A stretch of 64,000 bases of DNA from Bacillus sp. CHD6a (GTDB lineage: Bacteria; Bacillota; Bacilli; Bacillales; Bacillaceae_I). The notes beneath the pieces are model-generated. The model ran no database searches, was not told where the DNA came from, and saw only the letters and a list, made by a program, of their open reading frames with translations. Numbering within the stretch: position 1 is the first letter of the stretch; every line of letters starts with the position of its first letter. The position numbers and the translations under genes were made by a program. The DNA lies in assembly GCF_001293645.1 (NCBI RefSeq), contig NZ_LBMD01000008.1:59102-123101 (forward strand), in the 5' to 3' direction. Positions 26,983 to 36,272 of the stretch are shown piece by piece.

Positions 26983-27317
26983 TACTCCTTATCAGGGAGT
27001 CATACGATACCTATTGGGACAATGTTGACGGGATTTCATCGTCTCGGGGAGTCATAAGATACCTATGAGGACAATGTTGATGGGTTCCCACCTTCTCAGG
27101 GAGTCATACGATACCTATGAGGACAATGTTCACGGGATTTCATCGTCTCGGGGAGTCATACATCACCTATGAGGACAATGTTGACGGGGTTCCTCCTTAT
27201 CAGGGAGTCATACGATACGTATGAGGACAATGTTGACGGGTTGCCACCTTATCAGGGAGTCATACAACACCTATGAGGACAATGTTGACGGGCCCCCACC
27301 TTATCAGGGAGTCATAC
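26983..27317. repeat. 52-nt-period tandem array A
   Basis: GGGAGTCATA begins at 26995, 27047, 27099, 27151, 27203, 27255 and 27307, i.e. exactly every 52 nt seven times (the second copy reads GGGAGTCATAA). Each unit continues with an ACCTATGAGGACAATGTT-like core and a variable end. Ends alternate between ATTTCATCGTCTCGG (units 1 and 3) and a CCACCTTATCA-like form (units 2, 4, 5, 6). TCATA and TATGA inside the unit are inverted. The array fills the gap between a plus-strand terminator and the 6S RNA terminator. 52 is not a multiple of three and no reading frame with a start is supported. Confidence 0.95.
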
Positions 27318-27351
27318 GGCAATTAACTCTTCATTATAATAGACACAAAAA

Positions 27352-27388
27352 AACCGGCATCCCGCAATAAAGCGAAATACCGGTTTTT
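27352..27388 (-). terminator. Terminator of 6S RNA
   Basis: On the minus strand ACCGGTAT and ATGCCGGT arms, flanking a short Ala/T-rich loop region, are followed by seven to eight U (27345-27353 region). It lies about 12-45 nt after the conserved 3' end of 6S RNA. Confidence 0.85.
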
Positions 27389-27600
27389 GATCCGTATGTA
27401 GGCAAGTCCCAATCGTGCCGTCGTCGATGCCTTCGTTTTGATCCCCGCTCACAGCAGGTGGGTGCTCTGTTTCATGCGTGTAGTAAGTCCTCAACAAGGA
27501 AGGCATTTACGCAGCGACGAAAACTCTGAGCTCCCGTATAATCTATTGTTCGGTCAAAACAATAGGTTATACGACGAACACATCAGGACTTGCGACTTCT
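27389..27600 (-). ncRNA. bsrA: 6S RNA (BsrA/SsrSA type)
   Basis: Read on the minus strand, blocks match B. subtilis 6S-1 RNA in order: AAGTCCTGATGTGTT near the 5' end, TTTTGACCGAACA, GGAGCT, AGGACTTACTAC, AGCACCCACCTG, TGTGAGCGGG, and ATTGGGACTT near the 3' end. GCAAGUCC and GGGACUUGC close the long rod. 6S RNA binds sigma-A RNA polymerase and lowers transcription in stationary phase. Location between tcdA and aspS is the B. subtilis bsrA locus. The exact ends are estimated from the promoter and terminator. Confidence 0.95.
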
Positions 27601-27607
27601 TGAAGTA

Positions 27608-27636
27608 ATATTAACACACACGGTATTGATTTTCAA
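27608..27636 (-). promoter_or_regulatory. Sigma-A promoter of 6S RNA
   Basis: TTGAAA (27631-27636), 17-nt spacer, TAATAT (27608-27613) on the minus strand; transcription would begin near 27600, matching the conserved 5' region of 6S RNA. Confidence 0.8.
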
Positions 27637-27656
27637 CTTCTACCGTATAGGAAAAT

Positions 27657-29432
27657 CTACTCTTTTTTATCAGCTAGCGATAAATGTAACTCGTCTAATT
27701 GCGCACCGGCAACTGGACTTGGCGCTTCTGTTAGGATGCAGCTTGCACTTGCCGTTTTAGGGAATGCAATTGTATCACGAAGGTTTGTTCTTCCTGCCAA
27801 CAGCATCACCAATCGGTCTAATCCAAGCGCGATCCCACCATGTGGAGGAGTTCCATACTCAAATGCTTCTAGAAGGAAACCAAACTGCTCTGTTGCCTCT
27901 TCTTTACTGAAACCAAGAACTTCAAACATTTTTTCTTGGATATCACGTTCGTAAATACGTAAAGATCCTCCGCCTAGCTCATATCCGTTCAAAACTAAAT
28001 CGTAGGCTTGAGCACGAACTTCCGCTGGGTTTGTTGCAAGCATTGGAAGATCTTCACGAACTGGCATCGTGAATGGATGGTGAGCAGCAAAGTAGCGGCC
28101 TGCTTCCTCATCGTACTCTAGTAACGGCCAGTCCGTTACCCATAAGAAGTTAAATTTGCTTTCGTCTATCAGACCAAGCTCTTTTCCAAGCTTCAAGCGA
28201 AGAGCGCCTAATGCATCCGCAACAACAGATTTTTTATCTGCTACAAATAGGATCAAGTCCCCTTCTGCGGCGTCTAGAGATTGGCTGAATCCTTGTTGTT
28301 CTTCTTCATTGAAGAATTTTGAAATCGGTCCCTTCAAGCCTTCTGCTTCTACTTTTAACCATGCCAGACCCTTAGCCCCGTAAACAGCAACAAATTCAGT
28401 TAAGGCATCAATGTCCTTACGGGAATATTTGCTTGCTGCACCTTTTACATTAATTGCTTTTACTTGACCTCCATTATTAACAGCTGCGCTGAACACTTTG
28501 AATCCACAGTCAACAACTTGCTCGGACAGGTCAACAAGTTCCATTTCAAAACGAGTATCAGGCTTGTCAGATCCATACCTGTTCATGGCTTCCTGATACG
28601 TAATACGAGGGAATTTTTCTGGAACTTCCACACTCTTCGTATTTTGCATTACCATTCTCATCATATCTTCCATCATGCCGATAATTTCTTCTTGTGATAA
28701 GAAGGAAGTCTCAATGTCGACCTGTGTGAATTCGGGCTGTCTGTCAGCACGAAGGTCCTCGTCACGGAAGCAACGGGCGATCTGATAATAGCGTTCCACG
28801 CCGGAAACCATTAATAGTTGTTTAAAGATTTGCGGAGACTGAGGCAACGCGTAGAACTCACCTGGGTGTACTCGGCTTGGTACCAGGTAGTCACGAGCTC
28901 CTTCTGGCGTACTTTTCGTTAAAATAGGCGTTTCTACTTCCATGAATTGCTGCTCGTTCAAGAATTCACGTATGGAACGCGTTACATCATGACGCATTTT
29001 CAACGTGTCAAACATAACAGGGCGGCGAAGATCCAGGTAACGATATTTCAGGCGGATGTCTTCGTTCACTTCGGTCTTGTTATCCAATACGAATGGTGGT
29101 GTTTTCGCGGCATTCAAGACTTCCATTGCTTCTGCATGCACTTCGATAGCACCTGTTTTTAAGTTAGGGTTCACTGTTGCTTCGTCACGTGCAACCACTT
29201 TTCCTTTAATATATAAAACGTACTCGTTACGTACACTTTCAGCAGTTTTCAAAGCTTCAGCGGAAACGTCTGGATTGAAAACGATCTGCACAAGTCCTGT
29301 ACGGTCACGTAAGTCTAAGAAAATAAGACCCCCAAGGTCACGGCGCTTTTGTACCCAACCTTTTAATTCAATTGTTTCACCGATGGATGTTTGTGGTACT
29401 TCGCCACAGTTATATGTTCTACCTTGCATCAT
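27657..29432 (-). CDS. aspS: Aspartyl-tRNA synthetase
   Basis: A 591-residue class IIb synthetase of the bacterial type: an N-terminal OB anticodon-binding domain (about 1-105), catalytic motifs [20 protein letters not shown] and [18 protein letters not shown], the GAD insertion domain (about 290-420), and motif 3 [15 protein letters not shown]. It starts with ATG immediately after the hisS TAA, with GGGGAG as ribosome binding site, so translation of the two genes is probably coupled. Controlled by the T-box leader upstream of hisS. Whether it is discriminating or also charges tRNA-Asn cannot be judged by eye. Confidence 0.97.
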   Translation of the reverse strand: MMQGRTYNCGEVPQTSIGETIELKGWVQKRRDLGGLIFLDLRDRTGLVQIVFNPDVSAEALKTAESVRNEYVLYIKGKVVARDEATVNPNLKTGAIEVHAEAMEVLNAAKTPPFVLDNKTEVNEDIRLKYRYLDLRRPVMFDTLKMRHDVTRSIREFLNEQQFMEVETPILTKSTPEGARDYLVPSRVHPGEFYALPQSPQIFKQLLMVSGVERYYQIARCFRDEDLRADRQPEFTQVDIETSFLSQEEIIGMMEDMMRMVMQNTKSVEVPEKFPRITYQEAMNRYGSDKPDTRFEMELVDLSEQVVDCGFKVFSAAVNNGGQVKAINVKGAASKYSRKDIDALTEFVAVYGAKGLAWLKVEAEGLKGPISKFFNEEEQQGFSQSLDAAEGDLILFVADKKSVVADALGALRLKLGKELGLIDESKFNFLWVTDWPLLEYDEEAGRYFAAHHPFTMPVREDLPMLATNPAEVRAQAYDLVLNGYELGGGSLRIYERDIQEKMFEVLGFSKEEATEQFGFLLEAFEYGTPPHGGIALGLDRLVMLLAGRTNLRDTIAFPKTASASCILTEAPSPVAGAQLDELHLSLADKKE

Positions 29433-30713
29433 TTATCTCTCCCCACTTTTCTTTGCTGATAGGTATGCTACCGCTTCTGCAAAAGCAACTTCCTGTTGTT
29501 CGCCTGTTTCCATTTCTTTGATAGAGACAACGCCTTTTTCTAACTCATCATCACCAAATACGATGGTATATTTTGCTTGCAGGCGGTCCGCCGATTTGAA
29601 TTGTGCCTTTAACTTTTTATCTTGATAGTCTTTTTCTGCTACAACCCCTGCTTTTCTTAAATCAAAAAGCAACTTTACTGCAGTGTCTTTTGCTTTGTCT
29701 CCAAGTGCGACCACATAGCAATCAATGGAATCTTCAAATGGAAACTTCACATTTTCTGCTTCCATAGCAGATATTAAGCGCTCAATGCTTAATGCAAATC
29801 CTATACCAGGTGTTTCTGGTCCACCAATTTCTTGAACGAGCCCGTTGTAGCGTCCTCCACCACATAAGGTTGTGATGGCACCGAAACCTTCTGATGTGCT
29901 CATGATTTCAAATGCTGTGTGGTAATAGTAATCAAGTCCTCGTACCAAGTTTGGGTCGATTTCATATTGAATGCCAAGAGCAGAAAGATAAGCTACCACT
30001 TTATCAAAATAGGCTTTGGACTCTTCATTCAAATAATCAAGAATAGATGGTGCTGTTGCCATTAATTCATGATCTCGGTCTTTCTTGCAATCAAGGATTC
30101 TGAGAGGATTTTTCTCGAGACGTCCTTGGCAATCACCACAGAACTCGTTGATTCTTGGTTGGAAGTGATTGATCAACGCATCTCTGTGAGCCTGACGACT
30201 TTCCTTATCACCTAAGCTGTTGATCACAACTTTTAAGTTTTTAAGACCTAAACTTTTATATAATTCCACTGCTAGAGCAATTACTTCTGCATCAATGGAT
30301 GGGTCATTGCTTCCAAGCGCTTCGACACCGAACTGAACAAATTGACGGAAACGCCCTGCCTGTGGACGTTCATAACGGAACATCTGGCCAATATAATAAA
30401 GTTTTGTCGGTTGCGTAGGTGAACCGAACATTTTGTTGTTTATATAAGAACGCGCCACTGCAGCTGTTCCTTCTGGACGAAGCGTAAGACTTCTGCCACC
30501 TCGGTCTTCAAAAGTGTAAACCTCTTTCTGAACTACATCCGTCGTATCCCCAACACCTCTTAAAAACAACTCCGTGCTCTCAAAAATCGGCGTCCTAATC
30601 TCCTTATAATTATATAACTCACAAATCTCCTTCGCCTTCGCCTCAATATACTGCCACTTCTCCACCGTACCAGGTAAAATATCCTGTGTACCACGCGGTA
30701 TCTGAATCGCCAT
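29433..30713 (-). CDS. hisS: Histidyl-tRNA synthetase
   Basis: A 426-residue class II synthetase. Motif 2 is [19 protein letters not shown], HisA motifs are [15 protein letters not shown] and [14 protein letters not shown], motif 3 is [12 protein letters not shown], and a C-terminal anticodon-binding domain follows (about 330-425). The start follows AAGGAGG. It is the first gene of the hisS-aspS operon, preceded by a T-box leader and an extra inverted repeat. Confidence 0.97.
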   Translation of the reverse strand: MAIQIPRGTQDILPGTVEKWQYIEAKAKEICELYNYKEIRTPIFESTELFLRGVGDTTDVVQKEVYTFEDRGGRSLTLRPEGTAAVARSYINNKMFGSPTQPTKLYYIGQMFRYERPQAGRFRQFVQFGVEALGSNDPSIDAEVIALAVELYKSLGLKNLKVVINSLGDKESRQAHRDALINHFQPRINEFCGDCQGRLEKNPLRILDCKKDRDHELMATAPSILDYLNEESKAYFDKVVAYLSALGIQYEIDPNLVRGLDYYYHTAFEIMSTSEGFGAITTLCGGGRYNGLVQEIGGPETPGIGFALSIERLISAMEAENVKFPFEDSIDCYVVALGDKAKDTAVKLLFDLRKAGVVAEKDYQDKKLKAQFKSADRLQAKYTIVFGDDELEKGVVSIKEMETGEQQEVAFAEAVAYLSAKKSGER

Positions 30714-30730
30714 TTACGGTTCCTCCTTAT

Positions 30731-30788
30731 AAAGGGGTCAGACCCCTCTTTCGTTATTTAAAGTGGTAAAGAGGGGTCTGACCCTCTC
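30731..30788. repeat. Long inverted repeat between the T-box terminator and hisS
   Basis: Seventeen-bp perfect arms at 30735-30751 and 30768-30784 (GGGTCAGACCCCTCTTT and its complement) around a 16-nt loop; each arm is itself nearly palindromic (GGGGTCAGACCCC). Related GGTAYCTGACCCC elements flank the array upstream of recJ. It would form a stable hairpin in the hisS mRNA leader about 20 nt before the ribosome binding site region. No long U-run follows on the minus strand, so it is not an obvious terminator. Confidence 0.85.
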
Positions 30789-30825
30789 TACGTTAATTCG
30801 TTACAACAATAAAGCGTTTTACATA

Positions 30826-31215
30826 TAAAAAACTCCCGTCCCTTGTTTAGATTCTAAACAAGGGACGGGAGTTGTATGTCCCGTGGTGCCACCCTAATTG
30901 AAGTAGTTTGAAGGCTTAGCATGTTATGGAGATGCTGTGTGCCTATGGTTTACTTCCACTCAAGCAGTTAACGCCTGCAACGTCCATCTCCTAATAGAGC
31001 ACTATCATGGTCTGCTGCTTTAGTTTTGCAGCAAACACCTGTTTTCATGCTTTTTCAGAGCGGATCCTACGGAGTGTTCATTCATTAGGTCATCAAGGGG
31101 AAATGCTTTCAGCCCAGGGCATCTCTTCTCTTTCCAAGTGTTTCCCAACTACTGTTCTCCATCATCGGTATCTAGTATTTTAGTCCATTAACGCGACTAG
31201 TTGTTATGTAAGATA
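30826..31215 (-). promoter_or_regulatory. T-box riboswitch leader of hisS-aspS
   Basis: The minus strand carries the T-box core GGGTGGCACCACGGG and a terminator with long complementary arms (30831-30852 with 30857-30873; AACTCCCGTCCCTTG and complement) followed by U residues. Stem I shows an AGUA loop motif facing UGAAUGAACACUCC (31072-31085). The closing pair GGAG/CUCC puts AAC in the specifier position; a shift by one base gives CAC (His). About 200 nt separate Stem I from the antiterminator, a long spacer. It should induce the operon when the cognate tRNA is uncharged; the cognate tRNA is ambiguous. Confidence 0.88.
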
Positions 31216-31221
31216 CTTGCT

Positions 31222-31251
31222 AGTATATATACTTTCAAATCAAATTGTCAA
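31222..31251 (-). promoter_or_regulatory. Sigma-A promoter of the hisS leader
   Basis: TTGACA (31246-31251), 18-nt spacer, TATACT (31222-31227) on the minus strand, directly after the yrzK stop codon. Confidence 0.85.
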
Positions 31252-31255
31252 GGCT

Positions 31256-31432
31256 TTATTGAATTCGGTTCAATTGTTTTTTTAATGACTTAACATCGCG
31301 CATCGTAATACCGAACTCTGATGCGAGTTCCACGTATGTAGAATCTTTCTCTTTTTCAATGAAATCATGAAAACTCACCCCAAAAACATCTCTACTTCCA
31401 TATGCACGATTATGTTTTTCACTAAATTTCAT
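31256..31432 (-). CDS. yrzK: Small protein YrzK-like (58 aa)
   Basis: A 58-residue protein starting MKFSEKHNRAYGSRDVFGVS, with a C-terminal helix-turn-helix-like stretch TYVELASEFGITMRDVKSLK. It has the size and location (between hisS and yrvJ) of B. subtilis YrzK. ATG at 31432 follows AAGGAG at 9-nt spacing; longer readings overlap the divergent yrvJ leader. It could be a small DNA-binding protein, by resemblance to sigma-70 region 4-like helices; unproven. Confidence 0.78.
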   Translation of the reverse strand: MKFSEKHNRAYGSRDVFGVSFHDFIEKEKDSTYVELASEFGITMRDVKSLKKQLNRIQ

Positions 31433-31564
31433 CTTTTTACGCTCCTTTTTTGCTACACTAGTATCTATCCTGTCCCTTTTTTGGCTGTTTCTTTCAAAAA
31501 TAGCAGGAATTTTTTTCACTTTTGTAGAAAAAGACGTTTGAACTATAAATGAGGAGGACAAAAT

Positions 31565-33346
31565 TTGGGTCACAAAGTACATATTTTTCTTATTGCACTT
31601 TTATTATTTTCTACCATCTTTTCGTTTTTGGACCCTTCCGATGTACAAGCAAACAGGACGGTCGTAGTTGCGACCGATGTATTGAACGTGAGGGAAACAC
31701 CGGATGCAAATAGTACCATCATTTCCAAAGTCCAACGTGGTGAATCCTACCCTGTTGTAGAGAGCCAAGGGGAATGGCTGAAGATTCAAATCACTTCATC
31801 CAAAACTGGGTGGGTGGCATCCTTTCTTGTAACAGAAAGCAGTGAGGGCGCTCGCTCTACTGCATCAAGATCAAGCGATGAGGCCAATGTACAAGTTCTG
31901 ACCGATGACCTTCGAGTCCGATCAGGTCCTGGTACAAATTTCTCTGTAGTCGGTTTCCTGCATGCAAATGCGACAGCCGTGCAATATCTTGAGGAAAATG
32001 AAAACTGGGTAAAAGTACATTCAGACGGAGTAGAAGGTTGGGTAGCAAAAGAATTTGTAACCATTCTTGCTAAAAAGAAGAAAGAACAGGCTGAAACTCC
32101 AGAAGAAACAGAACAAACGGAAGAAACGGGAGGCCAAAGTGCCACAATCACAACAGACGGGTTGAACATTAGGAGTGAACCTACGACCCAAAGCAAAGTG
32201 CTTGGCACATTATCAAGTGGTCATCAGGTAGAGGTAATTGCCATTCGTGGAGATTGGCTGAATATCTCATTCAACGGGACGGTAGGCTGGATACATAGTG
32301 ATTACGCAAACATCATAAAATCCCCTTTAGACACACAAAATTCAGGTTCTCCAAAAGTGGAAGCAACCATTAAAGTTGCCGGCCTTAATGTAAGAAGTGA
32401 GCCCACTCTTAACGGTAAAGTGTTAGAGCAACTTCCAGAAGGTACAATTGTTATGATCATCAGTGAGAGAAATAATTGGTGTGAAATAGAATATGACAAC
32501 GGGAAGACAGGATGGATTGCTGGTTGGTTTCTTGAAAAAAGCGGTGTTTCATCCCCGCCCTCATCTACAAGCAGCGACGGAACCATTGTAATCGTTGATG
32601 ACGCTACCAATATTAGAAGTGCGCCTTCCACTGACTCCAAAGTGATATTGCGAGCAGACGAAGGAGAAGAATTCTCTATAGTAGGATTGGAAGATAACTG
32701 GTATAAAATAAAGCTGCAAGACGGTTCGGAAGGCTATGTCGCTGGCTGGATTGTGGCAACCAAAGGAAACGCGACCAGCGTAAAAAGAGCTGGTGCTGAA
32801 CAATATTTATCCAATAAGGTAATAGTCATCGATCCTGGTCATGGGGGACGAGATGTGGGAGCAATAGGTGTGCAAGGTACGTATGAGAAGGACCTGACAC
32901 TTCGAACTTCTCTTCTTTTACAAGACAAACTCAAAGCTGCAGGCGCCACAGTGTATATGACTAGAATGTCCGATACATCGGTCCCTTTGCATTCTAGACC
33001 ACAAATGGCGAACTATCATGGCGCAGATGTCTTTTTGAGCCTCCATTATGATAGTATTGATGATTCAAGCGTTACTGGAACCACTACGTACTATTATGCC
33101 CCTTCTGATCAGGATCTTGCGGATAGTGTACATTCCTCTCTTGTATCATTTACAAATTTACGAGACAGAGAGACACGACAAGAAAACTATTTGGTATTGA
33201 GGGAAAGCATGCAACCTTCCCTACTTTTAGAACTTGGGTATATCAGTAACCGAGGAGAGGAAATAACTGTCCTTTCCGGTGATTTCCAAGAACGTGCATC
33301 CACTGCTATTTATCAGGGGTTGGCTCAGTATTTTAGAGGGAATTGA
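31565..33346 (+). CDS. yrvJ: N-acetylmuramoyl-L-alanine amidase YrvJ with five SH3b repeats
   Basis: A 593-residue secreted cell-wall hydrolase. A signal peptide spans about residues 1-29 (ALLLFSTIFSFLD core). Five bacterial SH3 domains follow, near 35-95, 107-165, 196-255, 270-330 and 345-405, each with a LNVRS/LNIRSEP-like motif. The C-terminal Amidase_3 domain (about 420-590) has zinc ligands in VIDPGHGGRD, the YEKDL glutamate and VFLSLHYDS, and the catalytic Glu in LLLELGYISN. A TTG start follows GGAGG. Divergent from yrzK and followed by a terminator. It probably cleaves peptidoglycan stem peptides during growth or separation. Confidence 0.93.
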   Translation: MGHKVHIFLIALLLFSTIFSFLDPSDVQANRTVVVATDVLNVRETPDANSTIISKVQRGESYPVVESQGEWLKIQITSSKTGWVASFLVTESSEGARSTASRSSDEANVQVLTDDLRVRSGPGTNFSVVGFLHANATAVQYLEENENWVKVHSDGVEGWVAKEFVTILAKKKKEQAETPEETEQTEETGGQSATITTDGLNIRSEPTTQSKVLGTLSSGHQVEVIAIRGDWLNISFNGTVGWIHSDYANIIKSPLDTQNSGSPKVEATIKVAGLNVRSEPTLNGKVLEQLPEGTIVMIISERNNWCEIEYDNGKTGWIAGWFLEKSGVSSPPSSTSSDGTIVIVDDATNIRSAPSTDSKVILRADEGEEFSIVGLEDNWYKIKLQDGSEGYVAGWIVATKGNATSVKRAGAEQYLSNKVIVIDPGHGGRDVGAIGVQGTYEKDLTLRTSLLLQDKLKAAGATVYMTRMSDTSVPLHSRPQMANYHGADVFLSLHYDSIDDSSVTGTTTYYYAPSDQDLADSVHSSLVSFTNLRDRETRQENYLVLRESMQPSLLLELGYISNRGEEITVLSGDFQERASTAIYQGLAQYFRGN

Positions 33347-33367
33347 CTAGTTATAAGTATATAATGT

Positions 33368-33402
33368 AAGAGGACCTCTAGAGTCAGAGGTCCTCTTTTT
33401 TG
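33368..33402 (+). terminator. Terminator of yrvJ
   Basis: Perfect 12-bp stem AAGAGGACCTCT (33368-33379) / AGAGGTCCTCTT (33386-33397) with following T-run to 33402. Confidence 0.93.
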
Positions 33403-33403
33403 T

Positions 33404-33522
33404 TACTGTGACTTTTTGATGGACTATTGTAACTTTTATGTAGGTTATTGTGACTTTTACAGCTGCTATTATAACTTTTTTATCGCTTATTGTGACTTTT
33501 ACAGCAGTTATTGTGATAATGG
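33404..33522. repeat. 21-nt-period degenerate tandem array A
   Basis: TAYTGTRACTTTT-like units start at 33404, 33425, 33446, 33467, 33488 and 33509, exactly 21 nt apart. The first 13 positions are conserved and the last 8 vary (for example TGATGGAC, ATGTAGGT, ACAGCTGC). The array lies between the yrvJ and dtd terminators, which belong to convergent genes. No ORF or promoter is supported here. Confidence 0.92.
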
Positions 33523-33555
33523 TACAATTTGACTAACAACTTTCCCATATTTCCA

Positions 33556-33604
33556 CAAAAAAAAGCCGGCCACACACCTCCATAGATAGGCATGTACCCA
33601 GGCT
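33556..33604 (-). terminator. Terminator of the recJ-apt-relA-dtd run
   Basis: Imperfect stem AGCCTGGGTACATGCC / GGTGTGTGGCCGGCT (33564-33604) on the minus strand followed by eight U, just after the dtd stop. Confidence 0.82.
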
Positions 33605-33612
33605 TCGAACTA

Positions 33613-34053
33613 TTATTTACTTTCCACTATAAACGTAACAGGTCCGTCATTGACAAAATCTACGTCCATCATGGCGCCGAACCTACCTGTCTCCACCGTC
33701 ACACCTTTGCCACGCAATTCCTCGTTAAACGCTTCATAAATGGTTTCTGCATGATCAGGCTTTGCAGCGTCCATAAAATTAGGACGTCTCCCCTTCCGGC
33801 AGTCCCCATATAAGGTGAATTGAGAAACGGAGAGAATTTCCCCTTTCACATCAAGTAAGGAAAGGTTCATTTTGTCCTGTTCATCTTCAAAAATACGGAG
33901 GTTGGCCACTTTTTCCGCAACGTAGGCCGCATCTTCGTTAGTATCCTCATGTGTGACACCAACGAGTAGCATTAATCCTCGATCAATTTTCCCCACTACG
34001 TCGCCATCCACACGTACTTCCGCTCTTTTTGCTCTCTGTAAAACAACCCTCAT
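33613..34053 (-). CDS. dtd: D-aminoacyl-tRNA deacylase
   Basis: A 146-residue homodimeric proofreading enzyme, with the conserved [17 protein letters not shown] motif near 78-95 and the C-terminal [11 protein letters not shown] motif (cross-subunit Gly-Pro). It removes D-amino acids from mischarged tRNA. It starts 20 nt after the relA stop, with GCGAGGT upstream, so it is likely translated from the relA transcript. Complete at the family length. Confidence 0.96.
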   Translation of the reverse strand: MRVVLQRAKRAEVRVDGDVVGKIDRGLMLLVGVTHEDTNEDAAYVAEKVANLRIFEDEQDKMNLSLLDVKGEILSVSQFTLYGDCRKGRRPNFMDAAKPDHAETIYEAFNEELRGKGVTVETGRFGAMMDVDFVNDGPVTFIVESK

Positions 34054-34073
34054 ACTAACAATACCTCGCTAAC

Positions 34074-36272
34074 TTACTGCATTATTCTTCGAACAGCATA
34101 AATATCGGAAATCTGTTTGATCCGCTCCACGACTTTATGCAAGTGGTTAATATTATGAATCGCAATAGCCATATGGATGGTTGCCATTTTATTACGATCA
34201 GAACGGCCGGAAACTGCCGTAATATCGGTCTTCGTTTCGTTAACCGCCTGCAACACTTCATTTAACAACCCTCTGCGATCGTAACCTGTTATTTCAATTT
34301 CTACATTATACTCGCGGTTGTCTTTTACATCGCTTTCCCAGTCGACATCAATAAGTCGATCGTTCGTACCTTCCGCTTCAACGTTCGCACAATCTGCACG
34401 GTGAACAGACACACCACGTCCTCTAGTGATAAAACCTACGATATCGTCTCCAGGGACAGGATTACAACATTTAGAAAGGCGCACCAGTAAGCTGTCAATC
34501 CCTTGTACGACAACACCGGCGTCTTTGCGCTTTTTGACTGGAGCAGTTTTCTTTTTCTCGGCATTTTCTGTGATATCTGTAATTTGTTGTTCTTTATCAC
34601 GCTGACGACGTTGTTTTTCAGACAGACGGTTTGCTACTTGAAGTGCAGTGATTCCGTTATAGCCGACTGCGGCAAACATATCATCTGCTGTCATAAAGTT
34701 AAACTTTTCTGAAACGCGGGTAATGTTTTCAGTGTTCAGAATTTCTTTTAAGTCAAAATCCATTGCCTTGATTTCTTTTTCAACAAGGTCACGGCCTTTT
34801 TCCACATTTTCTTCACGACGTTGCTTTTTGAAGAATTGACGGATTCTGTTTTTCGCCTGGGATGTTTGAGCAAGCTTCAGCCAGTCCTGACTTGGTCCAT
34901 AGGAATGTTTGGACGTCAGGATCTCAATGATGTCACCAGTTTTCAACTTATAATCCAATGTAACCATTTTCCCGTTCACTTTAGCACCGATTGTCTTGTT
35001 CCCAATTTCCGAGTGAATACGGTAAGAGAAATCTATCGGCACAGATCCGCTAGGAAGTTCAATAACATCTCCTTTTGGCGTGAAAACGAACACCATATCA
35101 GAAAATAAATCAATTTTTAAGGACTCCATGAATTCTTCTGCATTCGTGGCATCATTTTGCCACTCGAGGATTTCGCGGAACCATGTTAATTTTTCCTCAA
35201 ATGATGCACGGTCGTCTGCTTCTTTGTCCTCTTTATACGCCCAGTGCGCGGCAATCCCGTATTCTGCAATCTGGTGCATGTCACTCGTGCGGATTTGCAC
35301 TTCTAATGGATCTCCCTTGGGACCAATGACGGTGGTATGCAAGGATTGATACATGTTCGGTTTTGGCATGGCAATATAGTCTTTAAAGCGTCCAGGCATC
35401 GGTTTCCAGCATGTGTGAATTATTCCAAGGACCGCATAACAGTCCTTAATGCTGTTCACAATGATTCGCACAGCTAATAAATCGTAAATCTCGCTAAACT
35501 GCTTGTTTTGTTTAGCCATTTTACGATAGATGCTATAAATATGCTTTGGACGGCCAGAAAGCTCAGCAGTGATTTCTACTTCTTCGAGACGTTCGTTTAC
35601 TTCATCCATCACTTCTGAAATATACTGCTCACGCTCTGCACGCTTGCGTTTCATCAGGTTCACGATGCGATAGTATTGTTGTGGGTTCAAATAACGCAAT
35701 GCGGTATCCTCAAGTTCCCACTTAATCTTACTGATCCCCAAGCGGTGGGCAAGCGGCGCAAAAATTTCAAGGGTTTCGTTTGAGATCCGTCGTTGCTTTT
35801 CTTGCGGAAGGTGCTTTAATGTCCTCATATTATGAAGACGGTCTGCAAGCTTAATCAAAATAACGCGGATATCTTGAGCCATCGCTACAAACATTTTCCG
35901 ATGATTTTCGGCTTGTTGCTCTTCTTGAGACTTGTACTTAATTTTCCCAAGCTTTGTCACACCGTCCACTAGCATTGCAACTTCCGCATTAAAGGCTTCC
36001 TTGATCTCCTCCAAGGAGACAGATGTATCTTCCACAACATCATGAAGAAACCCAGCCGCAATGGTTGATGGATCTAGATCAAGGTCTACAAGGATTCCTG
36101 CGACCTGTATAGGATGTATAATATAAGGCTCACCGGATTTTCGATACTGTTCTGCATGAGCGTTTTTCGCAAACTCATACGCTCTCTCTAAAAAGGCAAT
36201 ATCGTCACCCTTTAGATAGCGTCTTGCATTATCTATCACCTGGTCTGCAGTTAATACTTGCTCATTTGCCAT
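34074..36272 (-). CDS. relA: Bifunctional (p)ppGpp synthetase/hydrolase RelA (Rel)
   Basis: A 732-residue long RSH protein. The HD hydrolase domain has HPIQVAGILVDLDLD and FLHDVVEDTSV; the synthetase domain (about 200-350) has MPKPNMYQSLHTTVIGPKG; TGS is near 395-455; a zinc-finger/helical region contains LSKCCNPVPGDDIVG near 605; a C-terminal ACT domain follows. Both activities look intact. Start at MANEQVLTAD (ATG 36272) with AAAAGGTGAG, as in B. subtilis; an upstream in-frame extension of 14 codons lacks a site. A promoter candidate lies at 36430-36458. Confidence 0.97.
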   Translation of the reverse strand: MANEQVLTADQVIDNARRYLKGDDIAFLERAYEFAKNAHAEQYRKSGEPYIIHPIQVAGILVDLDLDPSTIAAGFLHDVVEDTSVSLEEIKEAFNAEVAMLVDGVTKLGKIKYKSQEEQQAENHRKMFVAMAQDIRVILIKLADRLHNMRTLKHLPQEKQRRISNETLEIFAPLAHRLGISKIKWELEDTALRYLNPQQYYRIVNLMKRKRAEREQYISEVMDEVNERLEEVEITAELSGRPKHIYSIYRKMAKQNKQFSEIYDLLAVRIIVNSIKDCYAVLGIIHTCWKPMPGRFKDYIAMPKPNMYQSLHTTVIGPKGDPLEVQIRTSDMHQIAEYGIAAHWAYKEDKEADDRASFEEKLTWFREILEWQNDATNAEEFMESLKIDLFSDMVFVFTPKGDVIELPSGSVPIDFSYRIHSEIGNKTIGAKVNGKMVTLDYKLKTGDIIEILTSKHSYGPSQDWLKLAQTSQAKNRIRQFFKKQRREENVEKGRDLVEKEIKAMDFDLKEILNTENITRVSEKFNFMTADDMFAAVGYNGITALQVANRLSEKQRRQRDKEQQITDITENAEKKKTAPVKKRKDAGVVVQGIDSLLVRLSKCCNPVPGDDIVGFITRGRGVSVHRADCANVEAEGTNDRLIDVDWESDVKDNREYNVEIEITGYDRRGLLNEVLQAVNETKTDITAVSGRSDRNKMATIHMAIAIHNINHLHKVVERIKQISDIYAVRRIMQ

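Noticed and set aside
26983..27317. CRISPR array
   Set aside because: The whole 52-nt unit is conserved apart from a short end; there are no unique spacers of CRISPR length, no short palindromic repeat with 30-40-nt spacers, and no cas genes.
30731..30788. Terminator for the inverted repeat before hisS
   Set aside because: No U-run follows on the minus strand and the T-box terminator is already present upstream, so a second constitutive terminator would silence essential genes.
30826..31215. Two tandem T-boxes before hisS because of the long leader
   Set aside because: Only one T-box core (GGGTGGCACC) and one terminator were found; the extra length is between Stem I and the antiterminator.
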